The translations under genes were made by a program, and so were the position numbers. The notes beneath the pieces were generated by a model. It saw only the letters and a program-made list of their open reading frames with translations, had not been told where the DNA came from and made no database searches. Positions 50,345 to 62,990 of a stretch of DNA of 64,000 nt are shown here, one piece after another. Position 1 is the first letter of the stretch. Every line of letters begins with the position of its first letter. This DNA comes from Viscum album (Eukaryota > Streptophyta > Magnoliopsida > Santalales > Viscaceae), in assembly GCA_963277665.1 (NCBI GenBank), contig OY728121.1:1654328062-1654392061 (forward strand), given 5' to 3'.

Positions 50345-53300
50345 AGGAATGTATTGGTTAAACCAACTCCAAGTATGAATTGATTGTTATTCTAGGATAA
50401 TATAATTCTAATATCTAGTGGGTGTCAAGTATAAACTTTGTGTATAATGAGAGTTTCAATTTTTTGGAGTAGGTCCTGATACATGAGAGGTCGGGGTGAT
50501 CACTACAAAAATGGAAATTATCATCCTTGGTGTAGGGGAAGATAAAGAGTAGAAAGACTTACATCTGGTGGTATAAAATTACCCAAACACATTCACTGAT
50601 AATTTTTAAAGCATGTCGCGTATTATACCTTTAACTAATCCAATCTCAATTCACCCATATAATATGGTCTAACTGAATTAATATAATAAATATATATCTT
50701 GACGAGATGTATGATAAAGGATCAATTAGCCTAATAAATTTTCCATGTAGTTCTTGGTTCTTTTCTCCAAGATGGTCGAAGGATGTCTGTGCCTCTATGT
50801 GGACAATCAAAAGTTAAACCAGGTAATAATCAAGAATCATTATCATTTTACTATAATTGAGGATTTTTTTAATTAGTTTAAATTTTTATGGTGGTTTTAT
50901 AATATTATCCTAGATTATGGATATCATCAGTTTTGAATGAGGATATAATATTTTTCAAACACCACTTCCAAAATTCATTATAGGAATTATTAATAGATAT
51001 TAGCTAGAATAATTCTCAAACTATATATATATGGTCCAAATGAATAGTATATTTCATCCCTTTATTCATTGAAATTTTATAATATTTATGGATAAAATAA
51101 TGGAATATTATAAATCCATAAATTATAATGAACTTCATCTATTTATTTTCTTACATACATTATGAAAACATCATTTGTGTGATAATCTCTCAAAATACTC
51201 ATTTTGGATCTAGTAAGAAAAGTTCATAGATAATGTGATCCCAAAAACTAGTATTCTAGTGGATCCTAAATGGTTGAAGTCCATAATTTCTAGGAAATCT
51301 CCGTATTTTATATTTTATAATATGATATTTATCAGACTCACAAATTTTTATCACCACTTGATTCAGGATCTTTCAAGAATAGTCGCTCCAATTATTTCTT
51401 TGATAAAAAAATGGGTAAAGTTTTATAGTTAAAAAATATAAAGCATCCTTTTATGAATTTAAGAGTTAGTTAACATCAACACACATTCATCATACCTCAA
51501 CTGGGTGGTTTATTAGAGGTATAATGTGTTGTATTTGATGTTGGACTCAAATAAAATATTATTCACAATCACCAGGTAGTAGTATATATTTCTAGAAAAC
51601 TATGATCCCATGAGTGGAATTATCCAACCCAATAATTTTGAGTTGTATTTAAATATTCAGGTTCAAAATTGTTTGAGGCACTATTAATTCTGAGACCATT
51701 TTATGGTGTTTACAAAACAAAAGATCCCTAAACAAATATTTATGTAATGGGTACTAAAGAAAATTCACGAAGAGCTGTAATACCTCTTGAAATTCGAATT
51801 TGACATCTAGTATTCATCTGGTAATGGAAATTTCATTATTTATGATATTTCCTAGAAATTACACCTTCAAAAGGTGAAAGGGGTTAATAATTCCTGGATA
51901 TTAATGTCACTTATGGACAAGATCCATTTGGATGTGCTAGAAGATTAATAGGAGATAGACCTACCCAACATTAAACATTAATCCTCTATCTTAGAGCATA
52001 TTATTGACTCCCAATTTTGGGATCCAAATTATTCCATTATTTAAGAGATACTCAATAGTGGAGAGAGCTTTTATAGGTGGATCCAAAATAATATTTCACT
52101 TATATATCTCCATCAAAGACTCGTAGTCCCTATGAGTATGAAAGGTGGTGTGATAAAGGCATTCTATTCATCTATATGGGTACTTCACCCTAGTATCCTG
52201 AAAATGTACCATGATATTCATTACTAGTTATAGTGATCAGGAATGAAGAAAAATATTATTGGATTTTTCAATAAGTTTCTTACCAATCAGCATGTAAAGT
52301 GAAATCATCAAAAGTCATTCGGTACTCTTCAATCACTCAATTTTCCTATTTTGAAGTCGGATGTAACCAATATGGATTTTATGACTAGTTTTTGTAGGAT
52401 TTATAAGGGGAAAGATGTAATTAAGTTGATAATGGGTTTTATAACTAAGATAGATAACTTTTTACTAATTAAGGAATCTTTTTATATTGATGATATTTAG
52501 AAACTATATAACAGATAGATCATAAAGCATCATAGTATACTATTTAGTATCTATGATAGAGATTTGAGTCTTATATCATGGTTTTGGAAATGGATTAAAA
52601 TGGAATTTGTATCTTTGGTAAAATTAGGTACCACCTTCTATTCAAAAACTTATGACCAGTTTGAGTGGACCATATAAATTTTAGAGGATATGATTTGAGC
52701 CTATATTCATGATTATGGTGGCTCTTGGGATAATCTCATTTCTATGGTTATGTTCTCCTATAATAACATTGTTAATCATCCATATAAGTATATTTTTATC
52801 AGGTGTGATATGGGAGGTCATGTCACTCTCTCTTATGTTGGAAAGTGAGAAAATAATTCTCTATAATTGGCCAATGTTTTTTCGAAGGGATAAAAAAATA
52901 GAAAAAATAGATTCAAAAGAATATTGACACTTCTCAAAGTCACTAAAAGTAATATGATGACCATAAATAGAGACCATTGGAATCAAAGGTGGGTTACAAT
53001 GTATTTCTTCATGTTTCTTTGAGATTATATATTTGATATATGGGAAAGAAGAGGAAAATGGCCCAAAGATATGTTAATCGCTTTGAAATTTTAAGTGAGG
53101 TTATAGAATTTTCTTATCACTTATCCTTGCCTTCTAAATTCAAGACCATACACAACACCTTACATATTTCTTCGAAAATGAGGAATTTAACTCCCTCCCC
53201 AGCACGATATGATATGATGATGGTGTGTATGAATATGATGCATCATATTTTGATAACTATATTTGTATCACTAATAGTATTCATAAGGTTTTATAGAGAA

Positions 53301-53450
53301 TTCTAATTCCCCTAGTTTTGGTCAGGTGCATCTTTGAAATCTCAAAGATGATACTAAAAAGTGAGAAACTAAAATGAAGATCCAATGTCTATATTTATTC
53401 CCTCAAGATGTTAATCAAGCTTCTTAGGGATGAAAATCTTGATATAGGGG
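50345..53450 (+). pseudogene. pol: pol of gypsy element E, strongly decayed
   Basis: Recognisable pieces in order: the protease end (ELIVILG, near 50375); RT start (LFSKMVEGCLCLYVDNQKLN, near 50760; YGYHQF near 50920); the catalytic box, where [10 protein letters not shown] has become FMDKIMEYYKS near 51072 with one Asp lost; the link to RNase H (51235-51430, ILVDPKWLKS, then LSRIVAPIISLIKK); the integrase finger (HPSILKMYHDI near 52180); catalytic Asp in NMDF near 52370, Asp in YDRDLSL near 52550, Glu in FEWT near 52660; YGGSWDNLI and FSYNN near 52710-52760; GPY/F region at 53041-53190 (RYVNRFEILSEV, LHISSKM). A TAGGGATGAAAA and a purine run near 53425-53450 may mark the end of pol. Two stops at 52674 and 52695 fit C-to-T changes from CAA and CGA. 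Confidence 0.75.
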
Positions 53451-53579
53451 AGTTTTTTAAGCCATAGAATTATTTTAGGAGAATTACCATTTCATTTTAT
53501 CTATTCAAAATTTTTTTTGATGTAAATTGGGTTATAGAAGGAAATAGAGGAGTTTGAGAGGAGAAGGAGGTAAAGAGGG

Positions 53580-54350
53580 GGAGTTAACCTTGTGTTATAG
53601 GGACTAAGTGTCCTGTGGACTATCACTGAGAATCCAATGGTATCTCAGTGTCTCCTAGAAAAATTTCATCACCATTGGGTACCAAATGGATTAGTACAAA
53701 GTACAAGTTTTCCCAATAGATGACTTTTTAATGAAGGGTGTATTTATAAAGACTGTGAACCTAGTAGCCTAGAGTTAGTGGTTACTATATTACATTGGCA
53801 TAAGAAACAAGGAATGGAATATTGAAGGACTGCATAGTTTAGTATCATTGGTAAACTAGATACAATCTTGAATCTAACACTACAATTTAAAAAATAAAAT
53901 ACAAGCTAATATTTTCATAGAGTGAATCACTATTTACTCTAGCAGTACCCTGCATATCAATCATAATACACATCTTGGAATTATGGGGAAAGAAACATAA
54001 GAAAAGGGCGAGATAAAATACTCATAAAGGGTATGTTTATAGTGGAAGATACCATGGGTAAATAAGTATAATATAAATTTCTAGGTAAATAACTGAAACA
54101 CCTACCATTCAATCAATTACATGATAATTATATAGAAAGAATAAATGATGATAAAATAATGTCATATAAAAAATCACAAGAGCTGAAAACATAACCTTGG
54201 ATATTCTAACTAATCAAATAATTATATGTAACATCAATAACTAATATCATAATGAGAGAATGAATAATGTCCCATCTAAAACATATCGTCTAGACCATTC
54301 TCAAGACACTTTAAATCTGCGATGACTCGAACTTTTGAATAATATTTGTT
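53580..54350 (-). mobile_element. minus-strand gypsy LTR fragment F
   Basis: At 53984-54042 the minus strand reads CTTTATGAG, then ATCTCGCCCTTTTC and TTTCTTTCCCC, a decayed form of the LTR block CTTACTGAG...GCTCACCCTTTT...CCAG seen in LTRs A, B, C and E. Boundaries cannot be placed. It lies between the end of pol E and the E-type LTR. Confidence 0.35.
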
Positions 54351-54558
54351 TCCTAAATTTGTCTATTATTTTCTTTTGTACTCAACAATACTATATCCTT
54401 TTATTAATGAAGTGATTATAATTAAAATAAGTGCACTGGTTTTTGATTGTTATATAACCGTTAGTCAATATGACCATTGGAAACTATACTCTTATAATCA
54501 GGATTATATTTTATAAATACAAATTATCATGGTTAATTAATACAAAAAAGAAGAATAT

Positions 54559-54828
54559 ATGGCCTCATTTAGAAGACTAGAGTCATATGAACTCCATATT
54601 TCAGAGCTTGGGAAAGAGGTAGCATCACTGTTCTTTGCTCTGGACCAAGCCCAAGTCGAGCTTCAACATATTAAGCTTGAATGTAATCGCCTTTGGGAGA
54701 AGTTAAAGATAATAGAAACCACCACTCTGGAAATTTTGCATGAGCCACCCCAAGATTCAATCACTATATCACACCTTACTCTTAGGTCCTATGTAGGTGT
54801 TATAAGGGGATATGTAATGGGGCCTTAG
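54559..54828 (+). CDS. 89-residue coiled-coil-like ORF of unknown function
   Basis: An uninterrupted frame with unusually balanced codon content for this window: MASFRRLESYELHISELGKE... with heptad-like Leu/Ile spacing across residues 5-60 (ISELGKEVASL, QVELQHIKLECNRLWEKLK), followed by a Pro-containing tail. A TATA-like TATAAATAC lies about 45 bases upstream and AATAAA sits 20-30 bases after the stop (near 54856). I do not recognise the protein. It ends inside a polypurine tract and LTR start (54804-54824), so it may be the 3'-terminal reading frame of a retroelement or a captured host fragment rather than a free gene. Confidence 0.35.
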   Translation: MASFRRLESYELHISELGKEVASLFFALDQAQVELQHIKLECNRLWEKLKIIETTTLEILHEPPQDSITISHLTLRSYVGVIRGYVMGP

Positions 54829-56983
54829 TTACTTTGTGTAATCCTTTTGTATAAATAAAATTTTATTTCTTATTATGGTAAAAAAATTAATTTAAAATGT
54901 CAAAAAAATGGATGAATTTATAGAAGTTCCATATTGTTGAGGAATATTAGAAAACGGGTATTTTAAAATATTTATTTATAATTAATAATGTGAAATGATT
55001 TTCAAAAAATGGTCTTTTACAGTTGTGATCATTAAGAAATTTAGATTCTAATAAGATCAACATAATTTTCAGTGAATAGTAAATTATGAATAGTAATATT
55101 ACCCTTATGAATAGTAATGTGACCAATGGAATATTAACCTCACCTAAGAAAGTATAAATATAATTTAGGCATCTTGATTGGTAATGTGATATAATAGCAT
55201 AAGTAAATTATTGTTCCATAAATTATTAGTTAAGTATTAGTATTTTTTCATGTAAATAGTGTATTTACTTAAAAATTAAATATCTCATAATTAGAAATTA
55301 TTTTCATAAAATGGAGTTCATTTTTTAATTCAGAGCATTGAAATTATTTTAGGGAGAATTTATGAAATTTTTATAAAACATTTTGTTTTTTGGTGAATAG
55401 TAAAAATACAGTTTCAAGTTTCAGTGTGTTTAATGACTCATTAGTGATATAATAATGATGTAATAATTCTTTTTGACTTGTGTATAGTCAAATATTTTAT
55501 GAGGTGTTCCATACGGTGAATACCATAGTCAAATACCACGGGCATACCTATGGCTTTTCAAATACCACTAATGAGGTGTCCCTTGGAAATTAATAAAATA
55601 TTCCCTCAATTCTGGTACAAATATCAACCCATTTTTCATTCCTTTCATTACAATTTCCTCCTGAACAAATCTTTGGTCTTTTTACCACCCAAGGAGTCCT
55701 CACAAGGTTCCCACAATCCCCCCAAGGTCCTGGCCTTGAATTTTTTGATGTTACTTTTCAAGGTAAGGGAACCTTTCACCCTTCTTTTTAGTCAACACTT
55801 ATTTTATGTTATGTATTTGAATTTCTATTTTCATATGTTGGTGTATAATATTATATATCACAATTACTAGACTTTTTATGTTCATACTATGAGATACCCT
55901 TTTTTCTCTCATCAATTCATTTCTTAATTTTTAAGAAACATTGTTAGGCTGTCGAATTTTTGTAAGGTAGTTCTTGACTTCCCTTTTTTCCATTCAAGTT
56001 CTCTTTTATGTGGTATAACTTTAAAGTTTTCATACCATGTTATTATTTCCATTTTATTATGTACTTATACTACATTATGATACATTTATGGATGGTAGAC
56101 CCATGTCCCCTCTCTTTTTAATGTTTTCTAAAACCATTTTGTATAGTTGTTATGCTGTAGAATTTTCCTCTCAAAATCACTCTCTTTTTCTCAAGAAATT
56201 CACTTATTTTATTTATGTGAATAACAAAATCTATTTAATTTATAGGGGTATTAATTAATATATAAAAATTATATATATTTGATTCTATAATTTACATGAA
56301 TAAAACCCTCATTCCCTTCTCGTGGTTTATGAATGACATAATGACCATGTTTTTAATCACTTTTCAAAACGTCATGATTTTGATATGAAACCCATTTATT
56401 TTATTATCTTTATGTTATTTTTGAAATATTTTATTATGATATATGTGTCTCACATGAAAATAAATAATATTAAGGGCACAACCTGATAGTGATCTAATGC
56501 ATTGGGTAATGAAATTAATCTTTAGAGATGAAAAGATTTATGATACCATGGTGAATAACCTTAGTAGTTTTTATAACACCTTAGGGATGGACCTTGGTGA
56601 TATTCTTATAAATGTTTAAATTAAATTTTTTAGACACATTTTCATGTTATTATTCAAGTTATTATTGTTATGATATGACTCTTTACCATTCCTTTATGAT
56701 ATTCCTCATGTTCTTATTGATATCGCTCAAGTTAGAATGTAAAATATTTCACTTGTTTTCCTTACTAAGCCTTCTTCTCACCCTTTCCTTTGATGTATGT
56801 CTCCAGATTATGAGATGCAGTAATTGTACTTAGGATGTACATTTCAATAATCCTTTCAATAGGATTAAAATAATGTTATATGTTTTTGTTTATTATGTAC
56901 ATTTTTTTCAAGACACTAAACTTTAAAGATCCTCTATTTGTAATGTAATTAAAAGTTACACAATAAGAAGGTGGGATGCCATA
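54813..56983 (+). mobile_element. gypsy LTR of E type
   Basis: Starts TGTAATGGGGCC after a purine tract (AAGGGGA, 54804-54810) and ends near GGTGGGATGCCATA (56970-56983). It contains the block TTTTTTGGTGAATAGTAAAA (55386) also present in LTR B, the 'taatgcattgggtaa' block (56496), a strong splice donor (TCAAG|GTAAGG, 55758-55768) and the acceptor block (CTTAC 56761-56765, AG 56805-56806). It is a different subfamily from A, B and H and about 2.2 kb long. It may be the 3' LTR of element E, with fragment F inserted between. Confidence 0.6.
55763..56806 (+). other. candidate intron in the E-type LTR leader
   Basis: The donor AAG|GTAAGG is close to the plant consensus AG|GTAAGT. The acceptor side has CTTAC 42 bases before CTCCAG. 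The length would be 1044 bases. This is the best donor-acceptor pair in the window. Confidence 0.5.
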
Positions 56984-58840
56984 ATATCTATGGGTAAAAA
57001 TTTATCTAATTTTTCCAACTAATTTGTCTTATGAGAACTGTCGATGCATATCGGGTCTATTTAAAACCATGCCCAACTTTTTACTTACCATGTCTAAGCC
57101 ATTCCTCATATGAAAGGGGTGAAACATAACAAACATAATAATTTTCATTCAAAAAAAAATATATGAAATTATAATACCTAAACAAATAAACAAAATTAAT
57201 CATAAACCAATTAGAGTAATATAGTGGATGGAAAAAAAATTTGCATCCTCATTAAAACCAATCATAAACCATCCAAAAAATAATAAGTAAAATATTAATA
57301 CAAAATATTCCTAGTCAATAATAAGTACAATAAAGGGTTGATGTCATTGATTTATATAAATTCCATTAAAATGTAATTAAAATTGGGGGGGGATAACATA
57401 TTCAATTTGAAAATCAATTTTTCTAAATAGAAGTTCCCAATATAATTTTTGAAAATAATTTTATTTGAAAGTAACATTTGAAACATATAAATTAGGAATT
57501 AAAACATTGAGTAGTCATGATGGAAAAAAATATGTTCATTATGTACATGTTAAAAAAAGATTCTATTCACTTTTTTGTAAAAGATAGAAGATCCTTGTTT
57601 TGAAAACGATAAGAATATTAATTTCAAAAAAAATTGTAAAATTTCATAAATAGTTAAATTTTTTTAATAAATCATTTGGAAATGGTAAAAATAATTTTTT
57701 AAAATCTTTTCAGAAAACATGGAATTTGATGAAAAATTATTTCCTACCGAAGAGATAAATAAATCTAGATTTTCTTAAAAACACTTTCTCAAACATTTTA
57801 AGTGAAAAATAGTGGAAAATTGTTATATTACATGAAAATTTTATGAATGTTCATAGGATAATGAAATATTTAGATTTTATGATAGAAAAAATTACCCTAA
57901 GAGATACTAAAACAAAAAAAATCTTAAAGAAGGATGAGATTATAAAATAAACATTTACCACTTTGTAAACTTTTGAATAATATACCCTATGAAATAAATA
58001 AATTCACATGAAACATTAAATAACAAGAATAGAAATATATGCATGATATAAAATATCAAAATGGTCAGTATATACACCACACAAAGGAATATGTGGTGAA
58101 TATGGTGTATATCTCATAGAAGTAAAAGTGAGACGAGAAACCCTTACCACAGATTTGAATTCCTTAATATGTGTCCAAAATAACTATATAATAAATATAT
58201 TTTTATTATATATACATTAAATTGATATAATAATATAATTAATACCATGTATTATTTAATTATAGTCTTTTATCACTCATTAATTAACATTTCTTTGTTA
58301 AAATCATGATTACGGGTGATAGTTGTTTCATATTTCATGGATGCTTTTGTTTGGTAACTTTGGTCTTTTTAATTTGAAAATAGTTCCATTATCTCCAAAA
58401 TGTTAACAATTATTCAAATATCATATATATTCAATATATATTTTATTAATTTAATATATAAAATTAAGAGATATAAAATGGATTACATCATTCATTGAGA
58501 TGGTAAGTGGTACGTACGCATGAACACAGTTTCCATTTTCCTCAATGGATTAAATGAAAGGAAAATAAATGTTAATTTACTATTCCAGAAAAATTATTAT
58601 GTAAAATATATAATTTATTTTAATAAAATATATCCTTATTAAAATCAATGTAAAAATAAAATAAAAAACATTTCACATCACTATATAGAGGTGGTAGTCC
58701 ACATGTTCGTATGAGCGACGTTATTATTTTCCAATAGATAGGAAGTTAATAAGTTATATGTAATATTTTATTTCAAAAATTATTGTTAATTAATAAATAT
58801 TACATATATCCATTAATTTTTTATCTTACTCCACCACAAG
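56984..58840 (-). mobile_element. minus-strand gypsy LTR I (right part)
   Basis: Identified by two reverse-complement copies of the CGTACG-type motif at 58501-58530 (TGGTACGTACGCATGAAC) and 58688-58720 (TGGTAGTCCACATGTTCG), with the same order and about 189-base spacing as in LTR A. From the motif, an A-like LTR would end about 1.8 kb to the left, which agrees with the end of the E-type LTR at 56983. Right boundary uncertain. Confidence 0.5.
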
Positions 58841-61398
58841 CTGCTATGTAGTTCCCCGATACGGTTATCCATATGACCTCAGGCATGCTTACCAGCATTC
58901 CAAAGGCTACCAACTAGTAGTGAGGGCTAGGGTTTGACTATGGGTAGACTATGCCCTCATATTTAGAGTTTAGATTAGTGTTAAATAATAATGGTAAGAA
59001 TCTAAAATAGAAATTAATAAACAGTAGAATAATAAAAATAATCATACAATAAAACCAACAGGGGGAAGCTAAATCACAATAGATACAAAAATGATGATGA
59101 TCATGTCATGTAGATATAAAAAGATTAAGTAAATATGATATAAGAGAATTAATAATATTCCACACGTTAAAAAAATAAAAGAATACTAAAATATTCCTCT
59201 ACTAGCATGACAATCATAGGCTTGGTCATCTGACCTCGAACGCCATACTTACACCAAAGATCAAACATTGAAAGCTTATTGCTTCCACTTGTCTATAGCT
59301 ATGGAAAAGATGTCTATTCAGGTACCATAGGTAGCTAGAAAATGGTATGATATATAATCATTTTTCCACCAAAAATTATTTCTAGAATAACCCATTCTAG
59401 TCATATAAAATTATTAGTGTGAAGGTTAACAATAAATGTAAGGCAATAAATAAATAAAGTAACTCGGTTTCGGTTTCTCATAGACACACGACCGACAATA
59501 CCTACTTAAGCCTAATCCATATGTGTCTAATACATAGTAAACCTATAAAATAATAATATGTGTGTAATAATGGGTAATAATAAAAAAAATTCAAAAATAA
59601 ACCAAACCAAAGCATGTTATTTGGCATAGCGGACACATCCCATTGATAACATTTACGCATTTTTAGATTAATATAAAAGGGATTCCATAAAATTTAGTAC
59701 ATTTCATCATGAGCTTGTATAAGGAAATTTGTAAGTGAATCCCATGTATCACTCTTGGAGCACTATAAATAACCATCACCAGAAGATTATGTCCAAGGTG
59801 ATCTAAAAAATGAAACTCAAGAATCACTCTCACCATAGTTTAATCATAACCATCTAATATCATCCTAGTTATCTCATATATAGGACTAAGTATTTCTCAT
59901 GTCATGGTATAACCATCTTTCCACCAAGCCTGTCCAAGGTGAATCCCCTAGTGAATCGGAATCTCTCATGGGAATGTAAGTAATCCATCTGGTTGGCATA
60001 TTCAATGCATTCTATAAATAATCTATATATCACTCCCAATGTATTTACAATCCACAACAATTATAAATTATAAATCAAGATGAGCCAACAAAAATAATCC
60101 TTAAATTGGGACAGTTGTATCACCCTTGTCTTAGAGTAATGGTAAGTCTTGAAAATAAAAAACTCATACCATTTCATCTCGGAATTATAACAATTATACT
60201 TTAATCATGTTATCTAATTGAGTTTATCTTTGTAATTCAAGCTTTGTAATAAAGAACTAAGGCCTAACACATAACCTATCATATCTTTTAGCTCTGTTTA
60301 AAAATCATTATATTTATTACAATGAAAATACAAAAAAACGTTGATTTTTGGTTTAATAAAATGTTAAACCATGAGGCTTCAAAAACATTAAGGAGGGTTG
60401 CACCCATGAGGTGCCTCATATAAAGGTAAATTCCCCACCATAAAGTTTTCTGGGTTATAAGGGTCCCCTTACATATGAGAATAACCATTAATTTAAGTAA
60501 TTATACATTTATATGGAGTATTTGGATAATTATAACATGCATCACATTGGTGTATAATTAAATGAAATTAGACTTTAAGTGAAAGAACTAGACCACCTAC
60601 CCTTGGTTTGTAGATGATTCCTCATCTGTTTTTGGACATTGAATCCAACTATAATTGGATAAATTAGAATAATAAAAAAACCCAAAAAATTTGTCATATG
60701 ATAAAAAATAAAAATAGAGCATAAGAAGGTGAGATAAACTAAGGAGCGGATAATAGTTGATAGATTACCATTACAGATCCAATGCACCTGATGGTGAAGA
60801 AAATGGGGTTTGGATGATGATATGGCTTCAAAGACTAATGAGAGGGGGAGGAGGACCTTTATGTGTTAGGATGCTAAGGAAAAACATTGGAGGAAGAATG
60901 AGTTTATGTTTTTAAATATAAAATCATAAAATGGTCATTTCACCAACATTTTAAAGGGTCTCATAGTTCAGTTGCGATTTTAGTCAAATAGTGTACCAAC
61001 CAATCACTAGTTACTGCCCAAGGACACCCCTCACATGAGATAGGATCACTGTTTGAATAATTTTGAGTAGCTGATGTGAAATGTATCTGTCTATTTTCTA
61101 TGATAAGTCTCTTAGCTATCCGGACTAGGTCGCATGACTAGGAAAACCTATGTGGCCCTCTTCTATTAACTGAAATCTCCTGCATGGTTTTCTCTAACTA
61201 TGTGGACTATAACAAATGGTTTCTACTAATCTTTTGGCCCAGTTCTTTCCTCCAAAACCCAGGGCTCTGGGCTTCGAACAAGCCTTGAAAAATCTCATTT
61301 CCTCCACAACCTCATTATTAATTACCATAAGGAAAAATCAAGGAATTATAATGAAAAATATATTTTTTATATTAAAAACAAAAGGTTGGGTCGTTACA
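58841..61398 (-). mobile_element. 3' LTR of chromovirus G (minus strand; left end uncertain)
   Basis: On the minus strand it starts TGTAACGACCCAACC at 61398, directly after a purine tract, the standard form for plant chromovirus LTRs. A pyrimidine-rich, GC-richer block near 60790-60890 preceded by a TATATTTAAA-like box (near 60917) is the likely promoter, giving a U3 of only about 0.5 kb. The left end is not marked by a clear TG; 58.84 kb is where composition changes. Confidence 0.6.
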
Positions 61399-61399
61399 A

Positions 61400-61411
61400 C
61401 CTACCCTCCTT
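61400..61411 (-). other. polypurine tract of element G
   Basis: On the minus strand AAGGAGGGTAGG, one base before the LTR start. It fixes the LTR boundary and strand. Confidence 0.85.
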
Positions 61412-61412
61412 A

Positions 61413-62990
61413 AAGAAAATCATACTAGGGATGCACTTATGAGGATAATAAAGGATCATTTAAGAAAATATCAAGCTACTGGGAACATACATCGGCCTCC
61501 CACTCCTAGGTATCATCTTATATATGGTCATGCTACTATATCACCCAGAATAGAGGAACTTACCTTCCTTGGAGAGACTTCATTCTCCAATCAATGATAC
61601 TTTTCAAATGCTTCATAAAGGATGTATATTCCTTCAACACTATATCCTCAGGATCAAATGAATGAGACTAGTCAAAATGATAAGAGTGATGTCTTCATAC
61701 ATGGAATAAGTCATGCATGGCCCAGTATATTTGTGGTAACCACAACCAATAGGTTATCGGCCCTACTCTCTCCATGATCTCAAAAGGCCTGAAATAATGA
61801 GGTAATATATTTCCTTATCTTTGAATCTATATATTACCCAATCTATGTAAAAATCATAAAAAGACTCAATGTCCCACCTCAAAATCCAAAGGTCTATGGA
61901 AACGATTAGTATAATAAATATTCCTAGATAATGCTATATCCATATGTTTTTGAATAAGTTGTACTTTCTTAAAAGTCGTATGAACAATATGGTGTACCAA
62001 TAGTACTACCTCACCTACCTCTAACCAACATAGGGGTGAATGTAATTTCCTACTATATAGGGCCATATAGGGATCCATATAAACTCTTTTCTAAAAGATT
62101 TTATTGTAGGTAAACTCCAAAAGTGGTGTTTGTTTCTCCCAAAAACCATTGAAATCAAGGATATGTGGCTGGAGCATTTCCACTAACACATGTATCAAAC
62201 ACTCAGACTACCAATTTTTCTAAGGGTGATATTTATGTACTCAAAATAAACTATGAACCTAGTACCTTCTACGACCTCTTCTAGAACCATGTTGTAAAAT
62301 GAGACTCCCTATTGAATATGATAGAATTTGGAACATCATGAAGGTGTTAACTATCCCTAAAATAAAGCCTCAAAATCTCTTAAACCGAAAAGGTCTCTTA
62401 GATAGGTAGGAATTGGGTGGAATTTTTTAACCTATCTATGATCATGCATTCTACACAAATTCTAATAGTTGATCCTAGAAAACCCATCACAAAACCCATG
62501 ATGATGTCTTCCTGTTTACACTTAGGAATTGATAGTGGTTATAGAAGTCTAACAATTCACTGGTGCTCCTCCATCACCTACTGATATGTGCAACACCATG
62601 GGATAAAACCAAAAAATATACCTCTACATAGTTGTCCACCAATACTGATAACATAAGTCTGAGTACATCTTGGTAATACTAGGGTAAACTACCCAAATAG
62701 AGGTGTTAGATTCCAACATCAACTCTTATCATATGTCAGTAGGTATCCATACACATCTGTAAAAGTACAGGATGCTATCCTCATCAGTAACCCAACTTGG
62801 AAATGGGTTCTGACCTTAGACACTAACCATTGGGACTGGGCCCTCAGGATCATAAATCTTTCTCATTCTTACCCATTCCAAAAGGGAGTATATCATTGGA
62901 AAAGATATTAAAACCATCTTATTATGATATTCCTAAACCTCCATGTACATATCATAAAATAGATCCCTCAACTCCCACTCAAAAAATGGC
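61413..62990 (-). pseudogene. pol: integrase and chromodomain of element G
   Basis: Minus strand, right to left: the zinc-finger part (YPSITKMYSDLCYQYWW, near 62670), a decayed catalytic core, then the well-kept C-terminal part 61866-62078 (MDPYMALYSRKLHSPLCW... to RPLDFEVGH, usual form 'MAPYEALYGRKCRSPLCWDE...RPLEFEVGD'). The GPY/F region (HYFRPFEIMERVGPITYW, near 61800) and a chromodomain-like end (IIDWRMKSLQ, then VPLFWVI, near 61590-61500) follow, and then the purine tract. Several stops and shifts are present. Element type: Tekay/Del-like chromovirus. Confidence 0.8.

Noticed and set aside
53425..53450. Purine-rich end of pol E as the tract directly preceding an LTR
   Set aside because: No TG start follows it. 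The purine tract at 54804-54810 with TGTAATGGGG fits better, so the LTR start was placed there.
57385..57392. G8 tract as the reverse complement of a copia LTR C-rich end
   Set aside because: Flanking sequence does not resemble the copia D LTR on either side; a homopolymer alone is not enough.
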